A stretch of DNA of 64,000 nt from WLMZ01 sp038227995 (GTDB taxonomy: Bacteria > Actinomycetota > Acidimicrobiia > Acidimicrobiales > Ilumatobacteraceae): assembly GCA_038227995.1 (NCBI GenBank), contig JBBRPP010000006.1, positions 62,001 to 126,000 of the forward strand. The letters run 5' to 3'. The position numbers and the translations under genes were made by a program. Positions 1-9,898 of the stretch are shown here, piece by piece (the stretch's first letter is position 1; each line of letters begins with the position of its first letter). The notes beneath the pieces were generated by a model. It did no database searches. It was given only the letters and a program-made list of their open reading frames with translations, and was not told where the DNA came from.

Positions 1-3000
1 CGAACAGGGCCGACTTCGACGTCGCATCCGGCGAGCGCTTCCACGCCTCGACGGCGAGCAACGCGGCGACATCGCGTTGCGAGGTCCTCGCCGCCAGCGA
101 ACGACTGGCGAGCGTCGTCAGCTCTGACGCAGTCTTGGCCTGCTCGGCCTGGGTCGCTGACAGCTGCGCCTTCGACGCGGCATCATCGGCCGACGCTTTC
201 TCCCCCTGGGCGATGGTCTTCTGCTTCTCCGCTTCGGTGCGTTGGCTGTCGGCGATCTGCTGCTGCTGGACGGCCAGACCACGTTGTTCGACCGCGATGT
301 GCTGCTGTCGATCGGCGCGCTCGCGCTGCACGATCGCGACGACACCCGCAGCCAGCGCGACGACGAGCACGACACCGATTCCCACCAGCGATCGGCGCAA
401 CCGGCGATTCTGGCGGGTCTTCTCGACGAGCCGACGCTGGGCTTCGCGTTCCTGCGCGGCACCCTGGTCCAGCGATCGGGCAAGGAACCGCTGCTCGGGT
501 TCGGTCAGCGCGTCGGGGTGCGCCGAAGCGAGCTCGGCGACGACCGCCAGCCGCGCACCTCGATACAGATCACCCTCGTCGTTGCCGCCCGCATCCCACT
601 GTGCGGCCGCCGCCGACAGGCCACGGAGTTCGCGCAGCCACGTCCGATCCTCGGCGAGCCAGCCTCGCAACCGTGGCCATGACCGCAGCAGCACCTCGTG
701 GGCGACTTCCACGATCGGTTCGCGAGTGACCCGGTCCCGGTCGCTCGTCACGAGTCGCCGGTTGACGAAGGCGGCGACGACGTGGTCCGGTACGCCGGCG
801 AGCTCGCCAACAGTCACCCGTCGCCGGGTGTCCTCGCTGCCTTCACCGGGTGCGACGAGCCGCGAGAACATCCGCCGTACAGCGCCGCGGTCTGCCGCGC
901 CGAAGCCGTCGTAGATGTCCTCGGCCTGACGGCTGAGCGACCCGGCCAGACCGCCGAGTTCGTTGTACGCGTCGGTGGTGATGACCGCGCCATTGCGCCC
1001 CTCGAACAGCTCGCCGAGCGTGAACTGCAGCAGGGGGAGGCTGCCGGGCTGATCGATCGTCTCGGCGACGAGTTGCGACACGAGCGCGGGCTCGAACCGA
1101 ACCCCGACCTGATCGGCTGGCCGGGTGATCGCCTCGTGCAGTTCCGCCGCCGTCATCGGCGTCACCCCGAACGTGTGCTTGGAGACCAGCGGACCGAGCG
1201 TGGCATCAGCAAGCGGTCGATCGAAGAAGTCGGCACGAATGGTCGCGACCACGCGACAGAAACCGGCGGCGATCGGATCGGCGAGCGATGACAGGAACCG
1301 GTCGCGTTCTTCTTCGCTCGCCAACGTCCACAGCTCTTCCAGCTGGTCGATCACGACGACCAGATCGTCGCCGTTCGATATGGCCTTCATCGCATCGCGC
1401 ATACCCGTCGGCCGCCGCATCGCTGCCATCGACAACAGATCCACGTCACCCTCGCTCGCGAGCTGGCTCAGCGCGACGCTCGACGAAGCGAGTGGGTTCT
1501 CGCCGGGGGTCATCGTCACCACGAGGCAGCCGCTCACGCGGAGCCGGGGCACCAGACCGGCCAGAACGACCGAACTCTTGCCGGAACCCGACGGGCCGAC
1601 GACGGCGACGAACGAAGCGTCGGCCACCGTGGCAACGAGACGATCGACGAGCGATGCGCGTCCGTGGAAGTCGGCGACGTCGGCCTCGCGGAAGGGACGC
1701 AAACCCTTGTACGGGTTCGAGACCGGCCGGCCGGCCCCGAGCATCGTCGCCGCGCCACTTCGAAGTACAACATCGCCGTTCGCGATCGAGGCGGGATTGG
1801 TGTCGCCGGCGATCACACCCGCGAAGGCTCGTTGCCACGCACCGACGAATTCGGCGACCGACGCATAGCGATCCATCGGATGTACCGAACCTGCACGCGA
1901 CAGGACAGCCGAGATCGCCGCCGGCACAGACGGGCAGAACTCCTCGACCGGGCCGAGCGACTCCCGCAACTTGGTGGCCATGACCGACGACGCATCTCGT
2001 CCACCGAACGGTGCCCGCCCTGTCAACAGCTCCCAGATCGTGACAGCCAGCGCGTACTGATCGGCCTGGGCGTCCTCGACCCCGTCGCGCAGCTGTTCGG
2101 GACTGGCGTAGAGCGCCGATCCGGCAGACCATCGCTGCGGCACCTTCGAGTCGGTGCCCAGCGCGGCCGCGATGCCGAAGTCTGCGAGATACGCCACACC
2201 CGCGTCGTCGAACAAGATGTTGGCCGGTTTCACGTCGCGATGGACGACGTTCTGACCGTGCGCCGCTGTGAGCGCACTGCCGATGTCTGCCAGGACGGCT
2301 CCGGCACGTTCGAGCGTCAGCGGTCCGTTGCTGGTGACGAGAGCCTCGGCGCTGCCGCCGCGCATCAGTCGGAACACCAGGAACGCGCCGCCCGGCTGAC
2401 GCCAGAAGTCGTAGAGCGGCACGATGTGCGGATGTTCCAATCGCGCGACCAACTGTGCTTCGGCCTCGAATCGCCGGACGAAGGAACGATCGTCGGCCAA
2501 CTCGGGGCGGATCACCTTGACCGCCACATCACGTTCGACACCCGGCTGTGTCGCCCGGTACACGGCACCGAACGAGCCCTCGCCCAACAGCTCGCGCAGC
2601 ACATAGCCACGGAGCGGCCGAGCGATGCCGGCCGAGGACGGTTCGAGTACGGCGCCAGTGGCCATCGATGATTCGAGCTCGCACAGTGCCGGTGACGGAT
2701 CCAGCCCGGTTTGATCGGCGAGCTCGCTGCGATAGCGGTTGAACACGCGAAGAGCATCGGCCGTCTGGCCCACCGCGTGGAGCCCGCGCATCGCCTTGTC
2801 GACGAACTGCTCGCGAAGGGGGTGAGCATCGATCAACGACGTCGCTTCGGCGATGGACCGACCGTCCCAGCCGTTGGCGGTCATCGCATCGATCCGCTCA
2901 CCCAGCGCCGTCAGCCGCAACTCCTCCAGCTTCTTGACCATCGGCCGCGCCCACCACTCCGCGTTGAGGTCACCGAAGACAGCCCCGCGCCACAGACCCA

Positions 3001-3367
3001 ATGCTTCATCGAGCACATCGACGGCGCGATCGGCAGGCATGGTTCGGGCGTGGTCCAGGAGCGCGACGAACCGATCCGCGTCGACACTCACCGCACCGGC
3101 GTCGACGACGTATCCGGCATCCGTCGTCTGCACCACGCCTTCACCCACCGCCGCACGAAGCCGAGACACATAGGTGATCGCCGACCGCCGAGCATTGTGC
3201 GGCTCGTCGGTATCGGGCCACAGCACTTCGACGAGCCGATCGTAGGTGAGGATCCGACCCGGGTCTGACAGCAGCACCGCGAGGACACGGCGTTGCTGCG
3301 GGCCACCGAGGCTGATCGGGCCCGCGTCGCCGATGACCTCGAGTGGCCCGAGGATCCTGAACTCCAT
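1..3367 (-). CDS. BTAD-type regulator fused to Ser/Thr protein kinase and STAND ATPase (C-terminus outside window)
   Basis: Multidomain signalling protein; about 1122 residues are in the window and the frame is still open at base 1. Residues about 1-95 look like an OmpR-type winged helix (starts MEFRILGPLEV) and about 95-240 like a bacterial transcriptional activator (BTAD) domain. A Hanks-type kinase follows, with Gly loop GEGSFGAVY, Lys284 in VAVKV, HRDVKPAN with Asp378, and ADFG. Next is a STAND NTPase with Walker A GPSGSGKSS (Lys597) and a Walker B-like LVVVIDQLEEL near 670-680. A TM segment lies near 993-1013, then a Gln/Ala-rich coiled coil and the LAVEAW signature that usually leads into WD40 repeats (not in the window). 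All key kinase residues are present. The ATG start fits the family's usual N-terminus. It diverges from the ABC exporter genes. Domain calls are by motif reading; the signal sensed is unknown. Confidence 0.88.
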   Translation of the reverse strand, partial: MEFRILGPLEVIGDAGPISLGGPQQRRVLAVLLSDPGRILTYDRLVEVLWPDTDEPHNARRSAITYVSRLRAAVGEGVVQTTDAGYVVDAGAVSVDADRFVALLDHARTMPADRAVDVLDEALGLWRGAVFGDLNAEWWARPMVKKLEELRLTALGERIDAMTANGWDGRSIAEATSLIDAHPLREQFVDKAMRGLHAVGQTADALRVFNRYRSELADQTGLDPSPALCELESSMATGAVLEPSSAGIARPLRGYVLRELLGEGSFGAVYRATQPGVERDVAVKVIRPELADDRSFVRRFEAEAQLVARLEHPHIVPLYDFWRQPGGAFLVFRLMRGGSAEALVTSNGPLTLERAGAVLADIGSALTAAHGQNVVHRDVKPANILFDDAGVAYLADFGIAAALGTDSKVPQRWSAGSALYASPEQLRDGVEDAQADQYALAVTIWELLTGRAPFGGRDASSVMATKLRESLGPVEEFCPSVPAAISAVLSRAGSVHPMDRYASVAEFVGAWQRAFAGVIAGDTNPASIANGDVVLRSGAATMLGAGRPVSNPYKGLRPFREADVADFHGRASLVDRLVATVADASFVAVVGPSGSGKSSVVLAGLVPRLRVSGCLVVTMTPGENPLASSSVALSQLASEGDVDLLSMAAMRRPTGMRDAMKAISNGDDLVVVIDQLEELWTLASEEERDRFLSSLADPIAAGFCRVVATIRADFFDRPLADATLGPLVSKHTFGVTPMTAAELHEAITRPADQVGVRFEPALVSQLVAETIDQPGSLPLLQFTLGELFEGRNGAVITTDAYNELGGLAGSLSRQAEDIYDGFGAADRGAVRRMFSRLVAPGEGSEDTRRRVTVGELAGVPDHVVAAFVNRRLVTSDRDRVTREPIVEVAHEVLLRSWPRLRGWLAEDRTWLRELRGLSAAAAQWDAGGNDEGDLYRGARLAVVAELASAHPDALTEPEQRFLARSLDQGAAQEREAQRRLVEKTRQNRRLRRSLVGIGVVLVVALAAGVVAIVQRERADRQQHIAVEQRGLAVQQQQIADSQRTEAEKQKTIAQGEKASADDAASKAQLSATQAEQAKTASELTTLASRSLAARTSQRDVAALLAVEAWKRSPDATSKSALF

Positions 3368-3493
3368 CAGCGGCCCACTCGCACCCGACGAATCGTAGGT
3401 GGTGTCGATTGCAGGTCGACAACAACAGACGTCAGCGGCCTCCACGGTGAATTCCTCGATCGGATCGCGCACCCTTCCCGTAGGGTCGGTGGC

Positions 3494-4546
3494 ATGCACG
3501 ACACTGACGTTCGAGATCACGACGCGGCGCCGTCATCACGACCGGACGGTTCGCCGCGCTCGGATTTCGGCGTCACGGCGCGTGGCCTCGGCAAGCGTTT
3601 CGGCGATCTCTGGGCGCTCCGCGATCTCGACCTCGCGGTTCCGGTCGGATCAGTCCTCGGACTGCTCGGGCACAACGGTGCCGGCAAGACCACGGCACTG
3701 CGCATCCTCACCACGCTGTCGATCCCCACCGAAGGTTCGGCCACCGTCGCCGGGTTCGACGTCGCGGCTCATCCTGGCGAGGTTCGCTCACGAATCGGCG
3801 TCACCGCCCAGCAGGCCACGGTCGACGGCTTGCTCACCTCCCGGGCCAACCTGGAAATGGTCGCCCGTTTGCACCACGTGCCTGCGGCCGAAGCCCGGCG
3901 TCGCGCCGACGATCTGCTCGAACGTGTCGATCTCACCGATGCTGCGACCAAGCTGGCCAAGACGCTGTCGGGTGGTATGCGTCGCCGGCTCGATCTTGCT
4001 GCGAGCATCATCGCCAAGCCTTCCGTGCTGTTCCTCGATGAACCCACCACGGGGCTCGACCCGCGCAGCCGCAACGATCTGTGGGACATGCTCCGCGAGC
4101 TCGTCCGCGACGGCACCACCCTGCTGTTGACGACGCAGTACCTCGAAGAGGCCGACCGCCTGGCCGACGAGGTGATCGTGCTCGATCACGGCCGCACGGT
4201 GGCCATCGGATCACCCGAAGATCTCAAGACCCGCTTCGGTGGCGACCGGATCGAGGTGACGGTCGCAACTGCGTCGCAACTCGATGCCACGGCGGCCGCG
4301 CTGCTCGAGTTCTCGTCCGGCAACGCAGCCCCGTCGGTCGATCGCGAGTCGTTGCACGTCGCGGCGCCCATCGCCGAGCACGCTCGACTGATCGACATCG
4401 TGCGCGCGCTCGATGCCGCGGACATCGACGCGGTCGACATCAACCGCCGTCTGGCCACGCTCGACGACGTGTTCCTCTCGCTCACCGCACCTGCCCACTC
4501 CCACGACCGCGTCGGAGACACCGAGTCCCAGGAGGTTCCGTCATGA
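3494..4546 (+). CDS. DrrA-type ABC transporter ATP-binding protein
   Basis: ATPase of a two-gene ABC-2 exporter, 350 residues from the ATG at 3494. An upstream in-frame start would run into the promoter region of the divergent kinase gene. Walker A is GHNGAGKTT (Lys65), the signature is LSGGMRRRLDLA, Walker B is VLFLDEPTTGLDP, and the switch His is replaced (LLLTTQYLEEA), as is common in the daunorubicin-resistance DrrA group. A C-terminal DUF4162-like extension is present. The stop overlaps the permease start by 4 bp (ATGA), so the two are cotranslated. Substrate not predictable; drug, lipid or glycolipid export is usual for the family. Confidence 0.93.
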   Translation: MHDTDVRDHDAAPSSRPDGSPRSDFGVTARGLGKRFGDLWALRDLDLAVPVGSVLGLLGHNGAGKTTALRILTTLSIPTEGSATVAGFDVAAHPGEVRSRIGVTAQQATVDGLLTSRANLEMVARLHHVPAAEARRRADDLLERVDLTDAATKLAKTLSGGMRRRLDLAASIIAKPSVLFLDEPTTGLDPRSRNDLWDMLRELVRDGTTLLLTTQYLEEADRLADEVIVLDHGRTVAIGSPEDLKTRFGGDRIEVTVATASQLDATAAALLEFSSGNAAPSVDRESLHVAAPIAEHARLIDIVRALDAADIDAVDINRRLATLDDVFLSLTAPAHSHDRVGDTESQEVPS

Positions 4547-5424
4547 CCGCAACGGCCACACCGACCACCACCAGCCCGCCGTCCGACGCCCCGGCGCGCA
4601 TCGAAGCAACGTCCCCGGCTTCTCACTCTCGCCTCACATGGCTGTTCGCCGACACCCTCGTCTACACCCGGCGCCACCTCGCTCACATTCGCCAGATCCC
4701 GGAGAAGCTGCTCGACGTCACGATCCAGCCGATCATGTTCGTGTTGCTGTTCGCATACGTGTTCGGCGGCGCGATCAATGTCCCCGGTGGCCGGTACAAG
4801 GAGTACCTCGTCGGCGGCATTCTGATCCAGTCGTTGGCGTTCGGAGTCGTCGGGCCGGCGACCTCGATCGCCACCGATCTCACCGAGGGCGTCATCGACC
4901 GCTTCCGCTCACTGCCGTCCTCGCGGATGGCATACCTGCTCGGCCACTTCCTGGCCGAACTGCTCGGACTCGCCCTGTCCATCGTGATCCTCAGCAGTGC
5001 GGGGCTGATCGTCGGCTGGCGGACGCACACCAACATCCTCCACGTCGGGTCTGCGTATCTGTTGTTGCTCGTCTTCGCGTCGGCGGTGATCTGGCTCGGC
5101 ACGCTGATCGGCCTGAAGGTCCGGGCACCCGATGCCGTGATGGGCATCGCGTTCGTCGGCGTGTTCCCGTTGACGTTCCTCAGCAACGCCTTCGTGCCGA
5201 TCTCGACGCTGCCGACGGCACTCGAATACGTCGCCGCCTACAACCCGGTCAGCGTGATGGTCGCCGCCGTCCGCGAACTGTTCGGCAACCCGACCGCACC
5301 GATCACCAAACACGTGTGGCCGCTCGAGCATCCGGTGCTCGCGGCCTGGAGCTGGAGCCTGCTGCTGCTCCTCATCGCCGCACCGCTCGCGCTGCGGCGG
5401 TTCCAGAAGGTGACCACCGACTGA
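4543..5424 (+). CDS. DrrB-type ABC-2 transporter permease
   Basis: Membrane partner of the preceding ATPase, 293 residues. The start is fixed by an AGGAGGT ribosome-binding site and a 4-bp overlap with the upstream stop. The N-terminal 30 residues are Thr/Pro/Ala-rich. About six hydrophobic segments follow, with the ABC-2 features VTIQPIMFVLLFAYVFGG and a late NPVSVMVAAVRELF segment typical of DrrB-like proteins. Exporter function in the cytoplasmic membrane follows from the family; the substrate is unknown. Confidence 0.92.
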   Translation: MTATATPTTTSPPSDAPARIEATSPASHSRLTWLFADTLVYTRRHLAHIRQIPEKLLDVTIQPIMFVLLFAYVFGGAINVPGGRYKEYLVGGILIQSLAFGVVGPATSIATDLTEGVIDRFRSLPSSRMAYLLGHFLAELLGLALSIVILSSAGLIVGWRTHTNILHVGSAYLLLLVFASAVIWLGTLIGLKVRAPDAVMGIAFVGVFPLTFLSNAFVPISTLPTALEYVAAYNPVSVMVAAVRELFGNPTAPITKHVWPLEHPVLAAWSWSLLLLLIAAPLALRRFQKVTTD

Positions 5425-5440
5425 TCGTTAGGATTCGTGG

Positions 5441-6547
5441 ATGGCAACCATTTCGGCACTCCGGCTGGACGACCGCTCGCTGGAAGTGCAGTGGTCTGAC
5501 GCAATGGTCACCCGGTACCCGTGGATCTGGTTGCGCGACAACGCCCACGATTCCCTGACGCTGCATCCGATCACGCAGCAGCGGCAGGTGTTCACCGCTG
5601 GGCTGCCGGCCGACCTCATCGGTGCCTCGGCCGTGGTCGTCGACGACGCACTGGTGGTGGGTTGGAAGCACGACGACGCCGACTCGCTGCTGCCGATTTC
5701 ATTCCTCGTCCGCCATCGGATCGCCTGCCAACCTCGCGCTGCGGTCGACTCCGCGATCACGCTCTGGAACGCGACGTCGTGGGCCGAGAACTCGCCCGAG
5801 GTTGCATACGACGACGTGATGTCGAGCGACGCCGGCGTGGCGCAATGGTTGGCCACGACGTCCGAGTACGGGTTCTGCCTCGCAATCGGCACTCCGCCCA
5901 CCGCGGCGGCCACCGAGGCCCTGTTGCGGCGCATCGGCTACGTGCGCGAAACGATCTTCGGTGGGATGTGGGAGTTCGAGGCGGACCTCACCAAAGCCGA
6001 CACGGCGTACACGAACCTCGAACTCCGCCCCCACACCGACGGCACCTACTCGCATGACGCGCCGGGCGTCCAACTCCTGCATTGCATGCACTTCGAAGGC
6101 ACCGGGGGCGAAAGCACGATGGTCGACGCGTTCGCGATCGCACAACGCATGCGCGACCACCACCCCGATCAGTTCGCCACGCTCTCCACCACGGTCGTTC
6201 CGGGTCAGTACATCGGCGACGGCTCGCACTTGATGGCAGCCCGGCCCGTCTTTCGCCATGACCACACGGGTGCGCTCGTCCAGGTTTCATTCAACAACTA
6301 CGACCGAGCACCGTTTCTGCTGCCGGAATCCGAGATGATCGCCTTCTACGATGCCCTGCGCGTGTTCGACACGATCGCCAACGACCCAGCGATGCAGTGG
6401 CGTCACATCCTCAGGCCCGGCGAGGCGATGCTGTTCGACAACTGGCGGGTCCTGCACGGCCGATTCGCGTACACCGGCCGGCGACGCCTCTGCGGCGGAT
6501 ACGTCAACCGTGAGGACGTCGAAAGTCGGCGACGCCAGCTGCGTTGA
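5441..6547 (+). CDS. TauD/TfdA-superfamily 2-oxoglutarate dioxygenase, gamma-butyrobetaine/trimethyllysine hydroxylase-like
   Basis: Fe(II)/2-oxoglutarate oxygenase of 368 residues. The N-terminal domain resembles the DUF971 module found in gamma-butyrobetaine and trimethyllysine dioxygenases (WIWLRDNAHDSLTLHP). The catalytic double-stranded beta helix holds the iron triad His198-x-Asp200 (HTDGTYSHDAPG) and His339 (NWRVLHGRFAY), followed by RRRLCGGYVNREDVESRRR. Length matches the family (about 380). It starts 16 bp after the exporter genes, so it may share their transcript. Trimethylammonium hydroxylation (carnitine-type chemistry) is the family role; the exact substrate is inferred only. Confidence 0.85.
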   Translation: MATISALRLDDRSLEVQWSDAMVTRYPWIWLRDNAHDSLTLHPITQQRQVFTAGLPADLIGASAVVVDDALVVGWKHDDADSLLPISFLVRHRIACQPRAAVDSAITLWNATSWAENSPEVAYDDVMSSDAGVAQWLATTSEYGFCLAIGTPPTAAATEALLRRIGYVRETIFGGMWEFEADLTKADTAYTNLELRPHTDGTYSHDAPGVQLLHCMHFEGTGGESTMVDAFAIAQRMRDHHPDQFATLSTTVVPGQYIGDGSHLMAARPVFRHDHTGALVQVSFNNYDRAPFLLPESEMIAFYDALRVFDTIANDPAMQWRHILRPGEAMLFDNWRVLHGRFAYTGRRRLCGGYVNREDVESRRRQLR

Positions 6548-6634
6548 AACGGTGGCGGTCGCGTGGCGGTGGTGGCGGAATCGATGCGACCGAGGTCACG
6601 CCATCATTGGTACTCGTACGGAATTTCCTGTTTT

Positions 6635-6663
6635 GTCACCCATCCGTAACAATCTGTCCGTCA
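6635..6663 (+). promoter_or_regulatory. Putative MtrA-like box (GTCAC-N6-GTAAC plus conserved tail)
   Basis: A 29-bp element ending 72 bp before the start of the chaplin-like surface protein gene. It reads GTCAC, six bases, GTAAC, then AAT..GTCCGTCA. It matches 22 of 29 positions with the element at 34098-34126, which lies 63 bp before the other LPxTG gene. The 11-bp phased GTnAC repeat resembles the direct repeat reported for the actinobacterial response regulator MtrA. The similarity is seen; the regulator is inferred. Confidence 0.5.
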
Positions 6664-6734
6664 CGCGATTCCCGTCTCGTTCTTGTGCACGGTGAGCGAC
6701 ATGCTCACCACTCACAGCACAGAGGAGACAGGCA

Positions 6735-7841
6735 ATGCGCTACACACTCGGATTCGTCGGACGAGCAGCGGTCACGGCCGGCTCGGCCACCATGTTGGCT
6801 GTTGCCCTCCTCGGGCCGGCCTCATCTGCCTCGGCGGCGTCTCGTCCGTCCGACGGCCTCAGCGCCTGCCCGCTTCTCGGCAGCGTTCTCACCACCGTCG
6901 GCGTGAACTGCTCGACCTTGCCGATCGTCGACGGAACGTCACCGGCCCCCGCATCGACGCCCGCCATTCCTGCGCTGCCGGTCGTCGGCGACATCCTGCC
7001 GCCGGCAACACTGCCGGTCGTGACGATCCCGGCCGGGGTGCCCGACATCGCCAACGTGAGCGTGCCGGTCCAGGTGTGCGGCGTCTCGGCCGCCGTCCTC
7101 GGCAACGCCGGCGCGAGCTGCCCGGCCTCTGGGCCGACCGCCGCGAGCGCCGACGGCACCACCGGCGGCCCGATCATCGACGCAACCGTTCCCGTTCAGG
7201 TGTGCGGGATCTCCATCGGCGTCGTCGGTGGCGCCGGCTCCAGCTGCCCGGCGAGCGGCCCATCCGTCGCCGGCAGCGGAGCCGACGGAGCCACGGGTGG
7301 CGGGTTGCTCGGAGCCAGCCTGCCCGTTCAGGTCTGCGGCATCTCGGTCGGCGCACTCGACGGATCGGCCACCAGCGGGTGCCCGGCGACGGGTCCGACA
7401 GCAGGCACGGGAACCGGCGGTGGATTGCTCGGCGTGACCGTCCCGGCCCAGGTCTGCGGCATCAGCGTCGGACTGCTCGGCGGCTCGTCGGCATCATGCA
7501 CCAGGCCGACCACCAACCCGATCGAGCTCGTCCCGGCCACGACGGCCCCGACCGCCACCACGACTCCCGTCGCCACGACGGTGGTGTCGGCTACCACAGC
7601 CGTTGCCGATGACACGACCGCTCCCGGCAACTCGAACGACGCAGCCTTCGCCCCTGCAGGCAACGGTCCGAGCACCGGCAACGAGACCGCCTACGTCGCC
7701 CCGTCGTCCACCCCGAACTCGTCGCTCCCCCTCACGGGCATCGGTGTCACCGCCCTCGTGGTGTGCGCTTCCGGCCTCCTCGGCTGGGGCTCGATTGCTC
7801 GGTTCATCGCTTCCAGGAAGGTGCGTGGCGTGGCCGCATGA
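6735..7841 (+). CDS. Chaplin-like repeat surface protein with LPLTG sortase signal
   Basis: Secreted, probably wall-anchored protein of 368 residues. A signal peptide runs to about residue 35 (cleavage near ASAAS). Four repeats follow, each opening with VPVQVCG or a variant; their first Cys are residues 115, 157, 201 and 241, and a second Cys lies 14-15 residues later. This resembles the Streptomyces chaplin (DUF320) core, with its VNVCGN...C pattern. A Thr/Val/Ala linker leads to LPLTG (331-335), a hydrophobic segment and a basic tail, a complete sortase signal as in the long chaplins. The GAGGAGA ribosome-binding site supports the ATG. The gene stands alone between an upstream element and a strong terminator. 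A sortase gene is not in the window. Chaplin homology is by pattern only. Confidence 0.75.
   Translation: MRYTLGFVGRAAVTAGSATMLAVALLGPASSASAASRPSDGLSACPLLGSVLTTVGVNCSTLPIVDGTSPAPASTPAIPALPVVGDILPPATLPVVTIPAGVPDIANVSVPVQVCGVSAAVLGNAGASCPASGPTAASADGTTGGPIIDATVPVQVCGISIGVVGGAGSSCPASGPSVAGSGADGATGGGLLGASLPVQVCGISVGALDGSATSGCPATGPTAGTGTGGGLLGVTVPAQVCGISVGLLGGSSASCTRPTTNPIELVPATTAPTATTTPVATTVVSATTAVADDTTAPGNSNDAAFAPAGNGPSTGNETAYVAPSSTPNSSLPLTGIGVTALVVCASGLLGWGSIARFIASRKVRGVAA
7062..7508 (+). repeat. Four chaplin-like Cys repeats within the surface protein
   Basis: Repeat units start at 7062, 7188, 7320 and 7440, a spacing of 40-44 codons. Each carries V/L-P-V/A-Q-VCG-V/I-S followed by a Gly/Ser-rich stretch and a second Cys. 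They are separated by Gly/Thr/Ala linkers ending GGPIID or GGGLLG. The units are diverged at the DNA level, so they are not a recent duplication. Confidence 0.75.
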
Positions 7842-7893
7842 CCGGCTGAAGCTCGCACATGATCGCCGCGGTTCGTCCCTCGCCCGCGGAGCC

Positions 7894-7932
7894 CTCAGGG
7901 GCCGGCGCGCTCGCCGGCCCCTGAGTGGTTTT
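7894..7932 (+). terminator. Rho-independent terminator
   Basis: A perfect 14-bp stem (CTCAGGGGCCGGCG paired with its complement, 7894-7907 with 7912-7925) with a CGCT loop is followed by TGGTTTTT. It lies 53 bp after the surface-protein stop and just before the convergent cupin gene. The T-run is on the plus strand only, so it serves mainly the plus-strand transcript. Confidence 0.93.
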
Positions 7933-7937
7933 TCAGG

Positions 7938-8357
7938 TCAGCTCACCGATTTGATCGTGCGGAACGACTGGTCGGCAAGACGCGGCGAGTACACGTGCAC
8001 CGAAATCGCTTCGACGTCGCCCACGTTGATCACTTCGTGGGTGTGATCGGATGCCATCTCGATCGTCTCGCCTGCTGCGATCCATCGAACGTTGATCGAC
8101 CCGTCACGCTCGACATAGCGCTCACGCAGCTGGCCGCGGACCACGTACATCGATGCCAGTGAACCACCGTGATCGTGCATGTCGAGTCCGGTACCGGCGG
8201 GCCAGGCGATGACCCACGCTTCGTAGGCCTCGGTCTCGAGCGCGAGCGCCCATCGCCGGTCGCCACCGGCCGGCAACAGACTGGCGACGTCGGTCTGGCC
8301 GAGGCCAGCCGCGATCTGGGCCAACAACTCGGGGTCGGCGCTGATGATGTTGTTCAT
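7938..8357 (-). CDS. Cysteine dioxygenase-type cupin protein
   Basis: Single-domain cupin of 139 residues. The ATG at 8357 is preceded by GGAGGA, so it is preferred over the longer in-frame start. The metal motif is HDHGG with His61 and His63 (DMHDHGGSLASMYVV), and a later His sits in SDHTHEV. This arrangement matches the cysteine dioxygenase type I family, which is often mis-scaled in such short proteins. Thiol oxidation is plausible, but the substrate cannot be fixed from sequence. Confidence 0.75.
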   Translation of the reverse strand: MNNIISADPELLAQIAAGLGQTDVASLLPAGGDRRWALALETEAYEAWVIAWPAGTGLDMHDHGGSLASMYVVRGQLRERYVERDGSINVRWIAAGETIEMASDHTHEVINVGDVEAISVHVYSPRLADQSFRTIKSVS

Positions 8358-8416
8358 GGTTCCTCCGACTTGATTGTCGACCAATCTAGTCAGCATTCAA
8401 GCGAAGGCAACCGGAT

Positions 8417-9844
<1,428 letters not shown>

Positions 9845-9898
9845 TTCAGGTCCTTCGTGAATGGTGTCGGTTGGATTGTGCGGTGGGGATCGAGAACT

